From positions 1 through 46,810 of the forward strand of contig JBBQUP010000014.1 in assembly GCA_038212305.1 (NCBI GenBank): a stretch of 46,810 nt of DNA, written 5' to 3'. Position numbers and translations under genes: made by a program. This DNA comes from JBBQUP01 sp038212305 (GTDB lineage Bacteria > Bacteroidota > Bacteroidia > Bacteroidales > Marinilabiliaceae). The notes under the pieces are model-generated. The model worked only from the letters and a program-made list of their open reading frames with translations, was not told the origin of the DNA and made no database searches. The stretch's first letter is position 1. Each line of letters begins with the position of its first letter. Shown in pieces: positions 39,883 through 46,810 of the stretch.

Positions 39883-39912
39883 TAGTAACTTCAGAGTTAA
39901 AATTTCCATCAT

Positions 39913-40590
39913 ATGCTAAATCAAATAATTATTGTTGCCGGAGGAAGTGGTTTGCGCATGGGTAGCGATATCCCTAAGCAATTTCTTGAAATCGGATCAC
40001 TACCTGTTTTGATGCACACCATCAATGCGTTTTATGCGTTTGATAATAATGCTTTGATTATACTGGTTTTGCCCGAAAACCAGCAGATTTATTGGTTTGA
40101 GCTCTGTGAGACGCATGAATTTAATGTGCCAATAATGGTGGTTTCGGGTGGAGATACTCGTTTTGAGAGTGTGAAAAACGGATTAGTATACACATCAAAC
40201 GAAGGCTTAATTGCGGTGCATGACGGGGTTCGGCCATTTGTGTCGAAACAAACATTGCAGAGCTGTTTTCAAACTGCTGCTGAAAAAGGTAACGCCATTC
40301 CTGTTATCTCTCCAGTTGAATCGATTCGAGAAGTCGTTAATGGCGAAAGTAAGGTGGTTGATCGGTCGAATTATCGATTAATACAAACCCCTCAGGTTTT
40401 TAATGCCAAAGCTTTTAAGCTGAGTTATAATGTTGATTACGTGCCTACATTTACCGACGATGCAACCGTGTTTGAAACATCAGGGCATGCCATTAATTTG
40501 ATTGATGGCAATCGCGAGAACATTAAAATAACAACTGCTGTTGATTTGGTTTTAGGTGAGTATTTTCTCGCTCATATGTCAGAAGCTTAA
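39913..40590 (+). CDS. ispD: 2-C-methyl-D-erythritol 4-phosphate cytidylyltransferase
   Basis: A 225-residue protein of family length. It acts in the MEP isoprenoid pathway, joining CTP and methylerythritol phosphate. The nucleotidyltransferase signature is IIVAGGSGLRMGSDIPKQF, with GGDTRFESVKNGL, the V-H-D-G-VRP motif AVHDGVRPF, LIQTPQVFNAK, and TDDATVFETSG as the conserved acidic site. It is a single gene. Its last 68 bases overlap the 3' end of the convergent alkyltransferase gene. Confidence 0.95.
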   Translation: MLNQIIIVAGGSGLRMGSDIPKQFLEIGSLPVLMHTINAFYAFDNNALIILVLPENQQIYWFELCETHEFNVPIMVVSGGDTRFESVKNGLVYTSNEGLIAVHDGVRPFVSKQTLQSCFQTAAEKGNAIPVISPVESIREVVNGESKVVDRSNYRLIQTPQVFNAKAFKLSYNVDYVPTFTDDATVFETSGHAINLIDGNRENIKITTAVDLVLGEYFLAHMSEA

Positions 40591-41095
40591 CTTTAAGCTC
40601 TTTACCCCAACGAAACTTGGTGATTTTTCTGTTTCGAGCCATCGCTCTATGGCATGGCACTAACACTGCAATTGAATTAGAGCCAACAGCATTTCCAACG
40701 GCTTGCGATGCATTGGGGAAGTGGATTGCTTCAGCAATTTTTTTGTATGTAAGTGATTCTCCCTTGCTTGTTTTCAGTAGTTCTTTCCACACTAATTGTT
40801 GAAATGGTGTTCCTTTGAGAACTAATCCTGTAAAAGACATGCTTGATGAGGTTGATTTGGGCTGTATGGAATTGTGTTGCCAAAAGGTTTTAATTATTGG
40901 TAATTCATCATTTAAATCACTTCCAAAACTTAACCAGTAAACAAACCCATTTTTGTCGAAAAGAGCAATGTATTTTCCAAAATCCGAAGTGAATTCTTGA
41001 TAGTAGAGGATTTCGTGCGATTTCAAACCATCATACTCAAGCTTTGTGATAAAAGTTGTTTTAAGTGACTGTTCGAAAAATATGGGTGGTAACAT
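40523..41095 (-). CDS. ogt: Methylated-DNA--protein-cysteine S-methyltransferase (Ogt/Ada C-terminal type)
   Basis: A 190-residue protein. It has the alkyltransferase core: GTPFQQLVWKELLKTSKGES, SQAVGNAVGSNSIAVLVPCH with active-site C148 in PCHR, and FRWGKELKVKLLTYE as the closing helix. After PCHR the usual GxLxGY loop is diverged to NRKITKFRW. It repairs O6-methylguanine by irreversible transfer to C148. Unusually, it begins four bases after the zinc permease gene, so it looks like the last gene of the zinc operon. Its 3' end overlaps ispD by 68 bases on the opposite strand. It carries no AdaA-type zinc domain. Confidence 0.88.
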   Translation of the reverse strand: MLPPIFFEQSLKTTFITKLEYDGLKSHEILYYQEFTSDFGKYIALFDKNGFVYWLSFGSDLNDELPIIKTFWQHNSIQPKSTSSSMSFTGLVLKGTPFQQLVWKELLKTSKGESLTYKKIAEAIHFPNASQAVGNAVGSNSIAVLVPCHRAMARNRKITKFRWGKELKVKLLTYERENTHLKPNQQQLLF

Positions 41096-41098
41096 TTC

Positions 41099-41935
41099 TC
41101 AAGTTTTAGCGGGTTGTTTTCTCCAACGTATCATCCAAGTAAATCCTTTTAGTAATCCCCATAAAACCACCAATGCTAAAATTATGGATGCTCCGCTAGG
41201 GAAATCGGCAAAATAGGAAGCGATTAATCCTCCTGTTAAACCCAAAAATGCAAAAAGCATCGATAGAGGTATGATGGTTCCAAAGTTGCGTGTGAAAACA
41301 CTAGCAATTATTTGAGGAATGGTAAAAATGGACATAACCAAAATGATTCCTGCAATTTTAATGCTAAATACCACTGTTAATGCAATGAGAATCATTAAAA
41401 CATAACGGAAAGCATTAACAGGAACACCTGATGCACTGGCAAATTCAGGGTCGTGAGCAGTGAGTAGAACCACTCGGTAAAAAAGCATGAAAAAGCTTGC
41501 CACTGCAATGGCTAGCGAGCTTAGGATAACGATGTCAAGCTTAGTCACATTTAAAATATTTCCAAACAAAAAGCTCATTAAATTAGGTGTATAGCTGGGT
41601 GTTAGAAACACAAACACAATACCAGTGGCCATGCCCACTGCCCAAAGAATGGCAATAGCACTGTCTTCGCGGATATTTCCCTTTCGGCTCATCCACTCAA
41701 TGCCCAATGCCGTTCCAACACCAAATAAAACGGCTCCTAAAAATGGATTTAAGCCAAAAAAGTAGGCAATGCCCAACCCTCCAAACGAGCTGTGAGTTAT
41801 GCCATCGGTCACAAAAACCATTCGGCGCGATACAATGTAAGTGCCAATAAATCCTGAAAGGATGCTGGCCACAAAAGCCGCTGCCAAAGCATTTTGAAAA
41901 AATTGATAGCTCAATAAATCAATAAATGTTTGCAT
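41099..41935 (-). CDS. znuB: Zinc/manganese ABC transporter permease (ZnuB type)
   Basis: A 278-residue membrane protein with about eight segments, of the ABC-3 family: SGFIGTYIVSRRMVFVTDGI, HSSFGGLGIAYFFGL, AIAILWAVGMATGIVFVFL, HDPEFASASGVPVNAFRYVL, ALTVVFSIKIAGIILVMSIF, TIPQIIASVFTRNF. It forms the membrane channel for the ZnuA/ZnuC system. It is separated from znuC by three bases and followed by the alkyltransferase gene after three. The specificity for zinc is inferred from the adjacent Fur-like regulator and the His-rich binding protein. Confidence 0.92.
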   Translation of the reverse strand: MQTFIDLLSYQFFQNALAAAFVASILSGFIGTYIVSRRMVFVTDGITHSSFGGLGIAYFFGLNPFLGAVLFGVGTALGIEWMSRKGNIREDSAIAILWAVGMATGIVFVFLTPSYTPNLMSFLFGNILNVTKLDIVILSSLAIAVASFFMLFYRVVLLTAHDPEFASASGVPVNAFRYVLMILIALTVVFSIKIAGIILVMSIFTIPQIIASVFTRNFGTIIPLSMLFAFLGLTGGLIASYFADFPSGASIILALVVLWGLLKGFTWMIRWRKQPAKT

Positions 41936-41938
41936 AAT

Positions 41939-42685
41939 TTACGAGTGTTGTTTTAATACACGGTGAGGCACTGTGCCATGGGTAATGAGTTCAACTGGAC
42001 AGTTGTATATTTTTAATAAATCATCGGTAACTTTGTTCGATGAGTGGTAATGCAAGCTGCCATTAACACAAGCTAATGTTTTAACAACCGACGATATCGT
42101 GCCAATATCATGCGAAACCAATACAATGGCCATGTGCTTATTCATATCAGCCAATAGTTGGTAAAGTTCGCCTTCGAATGTCTTATCAACATAAGTATTG
42201 GGTTCATCCAAAAAAAGCAGTTGTGGATCGTTAATAATGGCTCTACAAAGCAAGGCTCGTTGTTTTTGTCCGCCCGATAGTTCACCCAAAAGTTGGTTCG
42301 CATAGGTTTTTAAACCTACCATATCAAGCAATTCATCAGCTTTTTGCTTGTCGGCCTTGCTAATTCTTCCAAAAATAGGGCGCGATCCGGTTAGGCCTGA
42401 TAACACTACATCCGTTACTCTTATTGGAAACCGTGCATCTAAAAGATTACTTTGAGGTAGATAGCCAATCGATTTAATACCATTGGTTAAACCAGGGTAT
42501 GTAACAGTTCCTTTGAGTGGTTGAATTAGTCCAAGCATAATACGAAGCAGGGTTGTTTTTCCACCACCATTTGGGCCAATTACACCCACAAAATCGCCCG
42601 CATGAACTTCTAAATTCACATTTCTGAGGATGAGTTGATCGTCGTACCCAGCCTCAATATCAGTCAGTTTTATAAGTGGATTCAT
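41939..42685 (-). CDS. znuC: Metal ABC transporter ATPase (ZnuC type)
   Basis: A 248-residue protein. Walker A GPNGGGKTT, signature LSGGQKQRALLCRAI, Walker B LLFLDEPNTYVD and switch histidine LVSHDIG are all present, with Q-loop GYLPQSNLLD. The C-terminal ~20 residues (ELITHGTVPHRVLKQHS) contain two histidines. It hydrolyses ATP to drive uptake. Its start overlaps the znuA stop by four bases, so the genes are translationally coupled. Confidence 0.95.
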   Translation of the reverse strand: MNPLIKLTDIEAGYDDQLILRNVNLEVHAGDFVGVIGPNGGGKTTLLRIMLGLIQPLKGTVTYPGLTNGIKSIGYLPQSNLLDARFPIRVTDVVLSGLTGSRPIFGRISKADKQKADELLDMVGLKTYANQLLGELSGGQKQRALLCRAIINDPQLLFLDEPNTYVDKTFEGELYQLLADMNKHMAIVLVSHDIGTISSVVKTLACVNGSLHYHSSNKVTDDLLKIYNCPVELITHGTVPHRVLKQHS

Positions 42686-43560
42686 TGTTCTTGAAAGGCT
42701 TTGGTTAGATGCGATAAAATGAGGCTAGTTTCATATGGCCAATCGTAACCGTTTGGATTAATAGGCACCACTCTTGCACCCGTTTCGGTAGCAATTAATT
42801 TGGCATTAGCCGTATCAAACTCCTTTTGTATAAAGATAATTTTAATGTTATTGGCTTTGGCTGTGTCAATAAGTTCCTTGATTTGAGCAACCGATGGTTC
42901 CTTGCCTTCGTTTTCGATGGATAGCTGAGTTAGTCCGTAATCTCGTGCCATATACGATAATATGGGATGATAGATCATGAATTTTTTACCTGCAAACGGC
43001 GCTAAAGCGGTTTTATAGGAGTTATCGAGTTCATTAATTTCAATTGCAATGTTTTTATAGTTTTTTGTGATGGTTGCACTATCAGCTGGGAACTGTTTCA
43101 TTAAAGCCTCTTTCATGTTATTTACCATGACTAATGTTGTGGATGGTGATATCCAAATGTGAGGATCGATTGAAGTGTGATGATGCGTTGATTCATGGCA
43201 ATGCGCTTCGTCCTCTGTAATTAAATCAATACCTCCAGAACAATCAACTACATTCATCAATGGCGAATGATCTTTTAACGCTTTAGCCCAAGGCTGATCA
43301 AAGCCATTCTCGCATAACATTAAATAGATGGATGCTTTTTCGAGATCTTGCATTTGGCGTGCAGTGGGCTCGTAGCTTTCGTGAGGTGCGCCAGGCTGAA
43401 CAACCACGTTTACTTGATATCCATCACCCAGAAGTTGGTTGGCAAAGTATTGTTGAGGAGCAATGCTTACATTTATAGCCGGTTTAGTTTTGTTAGATGT
43501 ATTGTTTATACAAGATGTCAATAGTATAGTAATAATAAAGAGAGGAGCTTTTAGTTTCAT
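42682..43560 (-). CDS. znuA: Zinc-binding lipoprotein of ABC transporter (ZnuA type)
   Basis: A 292-residue protein. The lipobox ILLTSC puts the lipid cysteine at residue 17, so it is predicted to sit in the inner membrane facing the periplasm. Metal ligands expected for the SBP family are seen in QPGAPHESYEPTARQM, the His-rich segment HCHESTHHHTSIDPHIWISP, KFMIYHPILSYMARDYGLTQ and the later IIFIQKEFDTANAK. The cluster of histidines (HESTHHHTS) is a zinc-selectivity loop. It collects zinc for the ZnuBC permease. It follows the Fur-like regulator by 22 bases. Confidence 0.93.
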   Translation of the reverse strand: MKLKAPLFIITILLTSCINNTSNKTKPAINVSIAPQQYFANQLLGDGYQVNVVVQPGAPHESYEPTARQMQDLEKASIYLMLCENGFDQPWAKALKDHSPLMNVVDCSGGIDLITEDEAHCHESTHHHTSIDPHIWISPSTTLVMVNNMKEALMKQFPADSATITKNYKNIAIEINELDNSYKTALAPFAGKKFMIYHPILSYMARDYGLTQLSIENEGKEPSVAQIKELIDTAKANNIKIIFIQKEFDTANAKLIATETGARVVPINPNGYDWPYETSLILSHLTKAFQEQ

Positions 43561-43582
43561 AGATTATTAAGATTGAGTGAAT

Positions 43583-44014
43583 TTAATTGGTTGTGTTACA
43601 AGATTTGCATTTGCCATCGATCACAAATCGACATTCCGATTTTTCGAAGCCAGTAGGCAGTTTTACATCTGTAATAGGCAACTCGGGCATGCAAATGACC
43701 TGATGACACAAGTTGCAATAAAAATGAAGATGTTCGGGTGTAGGTGATTGGTTGTTCGTGTTTAGTTTATAAGCAACCTGAGAATTATCTATGGCAATTC
43801 GATGAATCAGATTTTTTTCGATGAATAGTTTAAGGGTGCGGTATAGCGTTACTCTATCGTGAGATTCAGGCAATCGTTTTTCCAATTCTTTTTGAAAAAT
43901 AGGTTGCTTGTTTTGCCATAAAATACTAGCCACTTCAAGTCGAAATGGTGTGGCACTTAGGTGTTTCGATTTCAGAAGTTCTATGACCTGTTCCATGCTT
44001 TTTTGTTGAGACAT
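43583..44014 (-). CDS. zur: Fur-family zinc uptake regulator (Zur-like)
   Basis: The start is placed at 44014 (MSQQKSMEQVIELL), 143 residues; an upstream in-frame ATG at 44047 would lie over the operator. It has the N-terminal winged helix (RLEVASILWQNKQPIFQKEL, SHDRVTLYRTLKLFIEKNL) and the C-terminal dimer domain with HLHFYCNLCHQVICM and CRFVIDGKCKSC, giving two CxxC zinc pairs. It probably represses the operon when zinc is present. Zur is chosen over Fur because of the adjacent zinc transporter. The perfect 15-bp inverted repeat just upstream is the likely operator. Confidence 0.88.
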   Translation of the reverse strand: MSQQKSMEQVIELLKSKHLSATPFRLEVASILWQNKQPIFQKELEKRLPESHDRVTLYRTLKLFIEKNLIHRIAIDNSQVAYKLNTNNQSPTPEHLHFYCNLCHQVICMPELPITDVKLPTGFEKSECRFVIDGKCKSCNTTN

Positions 44015-44031
44015 CAAAGTAACAAAAAACA

Positions 44032-44046
44032 TGCAACAATGTTGCA
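44032..44046. promoter_or_regulatory. Candidate Zur box upstream of the zinc operon
   Basis: TGCAACAATGTTGCA is a perfect inverted repeat (7-base arms around A) lying 18 bases before the zur start codon. A Fur-family regulator is encoded right beside it. An autoregulatory operator is inferred; the sequence class (TGCAAC-type) resembles Fur-family sites, but this has not been tested. Confidence 0.6.
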
Positions 44047-44090
44047 ATTATTTCATGAGCATTTTATCTTAATGCTTTCAAATTTTTTTT

Positions 44091-44210
44091 GGGGGCGACA
44101 AGCAGTTATCGGCATTGTCGAATTCGCGTAAGACTTCCGTATCACCCCTTCGGCTAAGCGACCAGTATCAATGCTTCAGGCGGTATGTCCGCGTCGTTCG
44201 AATACTCTGT
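44091..44210. other. GC-richer intergenic island of unknown nature
   Basis: Between zur and the phosphate-transporter gene, ~120 bases are clearly richer in G/C than the flanking AT-rich DNA (CTTCCGTATCACCCCTTCGG, GGCGGTATGTCCGCGTCG). Short pairings exist: CGACAA (44097-44102) with TTGTCG, and GCGG with CCGC. A tiny ORF (44185-44244) reads MSASFEYSVLFNYSLSFSC. I see no tRNA structure and no protein family. It may be part of a dispersed element or a structured RNA. Confidence 0.4.
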
Positions 44211-44259
44211 TTTGTTTAATTACAGCCTAAGTTTTAGTTGCTAATATTTAATCAATACC

Positions 44260-44267
44260 TATATTTG
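44260..44267 (+). promoter_or_regulatory. -7 promoter motif for the PiT-type gene
   Basis: TATATTTG fits TAnnTTTG exactly, 19 bases before the ATG at 44287; TTG at 44238-44240 is a possible -33 element. Confidence 0.5.
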
Positions 44268-44286
44268 TGATAAAGAGGTATTTTTA

Positions 44287-46545
44287 ATGGAGATAATTTT
44301 TATCATAGGACTTTTAATATTATTGGCTGTAATTAGCTTAGTTATTGGTGTTAGCAATGATGCCGCTAATTTTTTACGTTCAGCCATAGGTGCTCAAATC
44401 ACAAAAAAACGCATAATTTACTGGGTTGCTGCAGTAGGATTAATCTTAGGGTCATTCTTTTCATATGGAATGATAACAAATGGTCAGTCTCAAATAGTAA
44501 ATACATGGCAATTGACATTATCGGAGATGATAGCAGTTTTTTTTGCAGTTATCATTACATGTATTGTCATTATTCATTTGTGTAATGTTTATGGTTTGCC
44601 AACATCTACCACAACAGCTTTTGTATTTTCAATTTCGGGTGGAGTTTTAGCCATTGGAACGCTTCAATCATTCAATTCCGATTCGGTGCATTTAGGCGAT
44701 TATATAGCAACCGAAAAAATATTTATTATTCTTGCAGGAATCTTCATTTCTGTTTTTTTTGCTTTTGTAAGTGGTTTAATAGTACAGTTTATAAGTCGAT
44801 TAGTTTTCTCCTTTAAAAGTCGTAAAACATCAGGCTTGCTATTTTCTCTAGCCGGATCAATCGCAATAACTGTTATTTTCTTTTTCATTTTTAAAAAGGT
44901 TTTAATTGTTCAGGAATTGGAGGGTAACGAGACTATATTGTTTTTTGCAGCTCATTTGCCCGAAATGCTGACTGCTATTTTTGCTTTTACATTGTTTGTT
45001 TTTGGTTTAGGAGGTTCACTGTTTCGTATAAACATTCCAATGATTGTAGTATTATTTGGGACTTTTGCTTTAGCATTATCTTTTGCAGCCAACGATTTAA
45101 TCAACTTTATAGGAATCCCATTACTAGGAATTCAAAACCTATTAATCAATAATGGAATTGTAAATTGGGGGAATTTTTGGTCTTTAGGTAATGATGTTTC
45201 AATGATGAATAGTCAAATTTATTATTTGGTTATTCCTTTGGTTGTAAGTGTTGTTATGATTGCAACTCTTTTTTATTCACGAAAAATATCAACGGTTGTT
45301 GAAACCGAACTAATGCTAGAGCGACAATCCGCAGGAAAAGAGCAGTTTGAGTCTACGCATTTATCACGTTCAATCGTGAAAATTATTTTGCAAATCATCC
45401 ATAATACTCACAAAATATTGCCTAACTGGTTAATAAAAAGTGTTTCAAAACAATATGAGCCAATTGCTTATACTTCAAATGTGAGACATGCAGCTAATCC
45501 CAGTTTTGATTCTATTAGAGCTTCGGTTAATGTGGTTTTGGCTGCATTAATTATTATGACAGGCACTTTTTTTAAGCTTCCTCTTTCAACTACTTTTATT
45601 GTTTTTTTAGTTGGAGTTGGTAGTGCAATAGGCGATAATGCTTGGACACGTGAAAATGCTGTTTATCGATTGTCGGGAGTTTTCACCATTTTAGGAATTT
45701 GGTTATTTGCATCATTACTAGCTTTTATAGGAGCGTTTTTTTTAACTATCGTTATTGTATATGGGAAACTATATGCCATAATTGGGCTGCTAATTATTAT
45801 GATGCTTACCATATTCCGAATGGATAAAGTATTTAAACAACATCGTATTAATAAGAAAGCTCTTGATAATGAGAGTTATATCGCAGCAGAAACTAAAGTA
45901 GGATGGTTGGTTGATAATGGGTTGACTCAGTTTAAAAAACAATTAATAGAGACTTTAAAAATAGTGGTACTAACTTTTCATGGTTTTATGGATGAGGATC
46001 TTGGTCAATTACGCGAAAGTTCTCACAAGGTGAAACTGCTTATTAAATCTAATAGAGCGAATAAGCAAGAATTATTTGAGTATTTAAAACAAATGCCTGA
46101 TCAATGGTTAGAAGCTGGCTATAACTTAGTTCAAGCATTTGATTATATGTCTGAGATTTCTGAAAGTTTACATTCTCTCATTGCTCCAGTTTTGCTGCAT
46201 GTTGAAAATAATCATAAAGGTTTAAACGATGATCAATACAAGGAGTTAAGCTTACTTTTGGATGAGACAATTTCGTATTTTAATTTCTTAATACATCTTG
46301 AGAAAGAGCAAAGCTTTTCAATCCTCAACGATCCTCAAAATAAGCAAAGGGCAATTTTAAATTTGCTTGAGCGATATCAAAAATTCCAAATAAAGCGTAT
46401 TAAAACTGGAAGTTCAAATACAAAAGCTAGTAGTTTGTATCTTGATTTACTTTCTGAAACAAAAAATGTGCTTCTCTATTCCATAAATTTGGTAAAATCT
46501 CAGCGCGATTTCATGGCTAATTTAAAAGGATATCACAAAAAATAG
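44287..46545 (+). CDS. PiT-family inorganic phosphate transporter with C-terminal PhoU-like domain
   Basis: A 752-residue protein. The two PiT signature regions are present: N-terminal LVIGVSNDAANFLRSAIGAQ with GLPTSTTTAFVFSISGG, and the second half with FAANDLINFIGIPLLG and FKLPLSTTFIVFLVGVGSAI. About ten to twelve membrane segments span residues 1-515. From ~545 a soluble tail of ~200 residues is rich in long helices (DLGQLRESSHKVKLLIKSNR, DYMSEISESLHSLIAPVLLH) and resembles PhoU, which in other bacteria is usually a separate regulator of phosphate uptake. It exchanges phosphate with H+ or Na+ and metal-phosphate. TTAA-type repeats like Pho boxes lie just downstream. Confidence 0.9.
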   Translation: MEIIFIIGLLILLAVISLVIGVSNDAANFLRSAIGAQITKKRIIYWVAAVGLILGSFFSYGMITNGQSQIVNTWQLTLSEMIAVFFAVIITCIVIIHLCNVYGLPTSTTTAFVFSISGGVLAIGTLQSFNSDSVHLGDYIATEKIFIILAGIFISVFFAFVSGLIVQFISRLVFSFKSRKTSGLLFSLAGSIAITVIFFFIFKKVLIVQELEGNETILFFAAHLPEMLTAIFAFTLFVFGLGGSLFRINIPMIVVLFGTFALALSFAANDLINFIGIPLLGIQNLLINNGIVNWGNFWSLGNDVSMMNSQIYYLVIPLVVSVVMIATLFYSRKISTVVETELMLERQSAGKEQFESTHLSRSIVKIILQIIHNTHKILPNWLIKSVSKQYEPIAYTSNVRHAANPSFDSIRASVNVVLAALIIMTGTFFKLPLSTTFIVFLVGVGSAIGDNAWTRENAVYRLSGVFTILGIWLFASLLAFIGAFFLTIVIVYGKLYAIIGLLIIMMLTIFRMDKVFKQHRINKKALDNESYIAAETKVGWLVDNGLTQFKKQLIETLKIVVLTFHGFMDEDLGQLRESSHKVKLLIKSNRANKQELFEYLKQMPDQWLEAGYNLVQAFDYMSEISESLHSLIAPVLLHVENNHKGLNDDQYKELSLLLDETISYFNFLIHLEKEQSFSILNDPQNKQRAILNLLERYQKFQIKRIKTGSSNTKASSLYLDLLSETKNVLLYSINLVKSQRDFMANLKGYHKK

Positions 46546-46563
46546 TGAGTTCCAACATCCCAT

Positions 46564-46591
46564 GTTAACCTTAGCTTATCGACTTGTTAAT
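46564..46591 (+). promoter_or_regulatory. Three 11-bp-phased TTAA-type motifs just after the PiT gene
   Basis: GTTAAC (46564), CTTATC (46575) and GTTAAT (46586) start exactly 11 bases apart. The geometry is the same as the array at 27057-27106. It lies 18 bases after the PiT stop codon. Confidence 0.5.
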
Positions 46592-46670
46592 TCAATGTTT
46601 CCTGATGGTTGATTACAAGTCCATGATTAGTTCTAAGTATTATTAAATCAGCACTTTAATCATGTTTCAA

Positions 46671-46698
46671 CTTAATATAAGGTTAATCTTAATTTAAA
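46671..46698 (+). promoter_or_regulatory. Three 11-bp-phased TTAA-type motifs upstream of the last gene
   Basis: CTTAAT (46671), GTTAAT (46682) and TTTAAA (46693) start exactly 11 bases apart. They end 32 bases before the -7 box at 46731, about where a response-regulator activator would bind. Confidence 0.55.
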
Positions 46699-46730
46699 AC
46701 TGACTTATCCCTTCTTCGTTTTTCGGTCTC

Positions 46731-46738
46731 TATTTTTG
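46731..46738 (+). promoter_or_regulatory. -7 promoter motif for the last gene
   Basis: TATTTTTG matches TAnnTTTG, 31 bases before the ATG at 46770. Confidence 0.5.
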
Positions 46739-46769
46739 TTTCGGAAATAAACATAGAGAGAGATTAACA

Positions 46770-46810
46770 ATGAAACAGTTTTTAGTTTTTTCAATTTTGT
46801 TATTAAGTAA
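46770..46810 (+). CDS. Exported protein, start only (cut by window end)
   Basis: The visible 13 codons read MKQFLVFSILLLS, the start of a signal peptide. An AGAGAGAG purine stretch precedes the ATG. Upstream is a promoter with an array of Pho-box-like repeats, and the preceding gene is a phosphate transporter. The protein may be a phosphate-starvation exoprotein such as a phosphatase or porin, but the sequence ends too early to tell. Confidence 0.55.
   Translation, partial: MKQFLVFSILLLS

Noticed and set aside
44091..44210. A tRNA gene, because of the string GTTCGAATAC
   Set aside because: No acceptor stem, D-arm or anticodon arm can be drawn around it.

Overview
The window is an AT-rich chromosomal segment of a Bacteroidota bacterium, probably a Bacteroidales/Marinilabiliales-type organism, though the order is uncertain. 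Four things point there: two proteins end in type IX secretion (T9SS) C-terminal sorting domains; many upstream regions carry the Bacteroidota -7 promoter motif TAnnTTTG rather than a Shine-Dalgarno/TATAAT pair; many secreted proteins carry a signal peptide ending in Q or an N-terminal lipobox; and the housekeeping genes (Zn-less sirtuin, MaeB, glutamine-dependent NadE, ComF, DnaG) have Bacteroidota-like forms. No rRNA, tRNA or CRISPR array was found.

Layout. 1-4.4 kb: the C-terminal part of a large secreted M6-type protease-like protein and a CBM9-like lipoprotein. 4.4-8.7 kb: thiol peroxidase, malic enzyme MaeB and a YghO-like acyltransferase. 8.7-12.4 kb (minus): a cell-surface cassette of two paralogous beta-helix proteins plus a T9SS protein made of five 75-residue repeats. 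13-18 kb (minus): carbonic anhydrase, two MscS channels and a voltage-gated K+ channel. 18.2-22.5 kb (minus): yicC-gmk-nadD with a HigBA-like toxin-antitoxin pair inserted, a CarH-like MerR regulator and a shortened fasciclin lipoprotein. 22.5-23.3 kb: palindromes and a decayed TetR gene. 23.3-27 kb (minus): a NapH/NapG-like multi-cluster Fe-S membrane protein with a DUF362 partner, then small exported proteins. 27-36.3 kb: comF, sirtuin, dnaG, a PNPOx-fold protein, an SpmA-SpmB fusion and envelope proteins. 36.5-40.6 kb: nadE, a RAYT transposase with its REP sequences, DUF2461, ispD. 40.5-44 kb (minus): a zinc-uptake operon, zur-znuA-znuC-znuB-ogt. 44.3-46.8 kb: a PiT-type phosphate transporter with a PhoU-like tail, then the start of another exported-protein gene.

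How parts work together. The zinc operon appears self-regulated: a Fur-family repressor, a perfect 15-bp inverted repeat in front of it, and the three transporter subunits. The MscS/K+ channel pair overlaps by one base and probably serves osmotic balance. Short TTAA motifs spaced exactly 11 bp apart, like PhoB/PhoP boxes, lie upstream of a small exported protein (27.0 kb) and around the phosphate transporter (46.6-46.7 kb), suggesting a shared phosphate-type response regulator.

The most unusual content is in the non-coding DNA. There are two copies of a ~151-bp element with terminal inverted repeats, two internal hairpins and different 6-bp flanking direct repeats (7.3 and 28.5 kb), which looks like an undescribed miniature transposable element. 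There is an 88%-identical 89-bp repeat pair (13.7 and 39.8 kb), and a REP palindrome lying inside the coding sequence of its own RAYT transposase.
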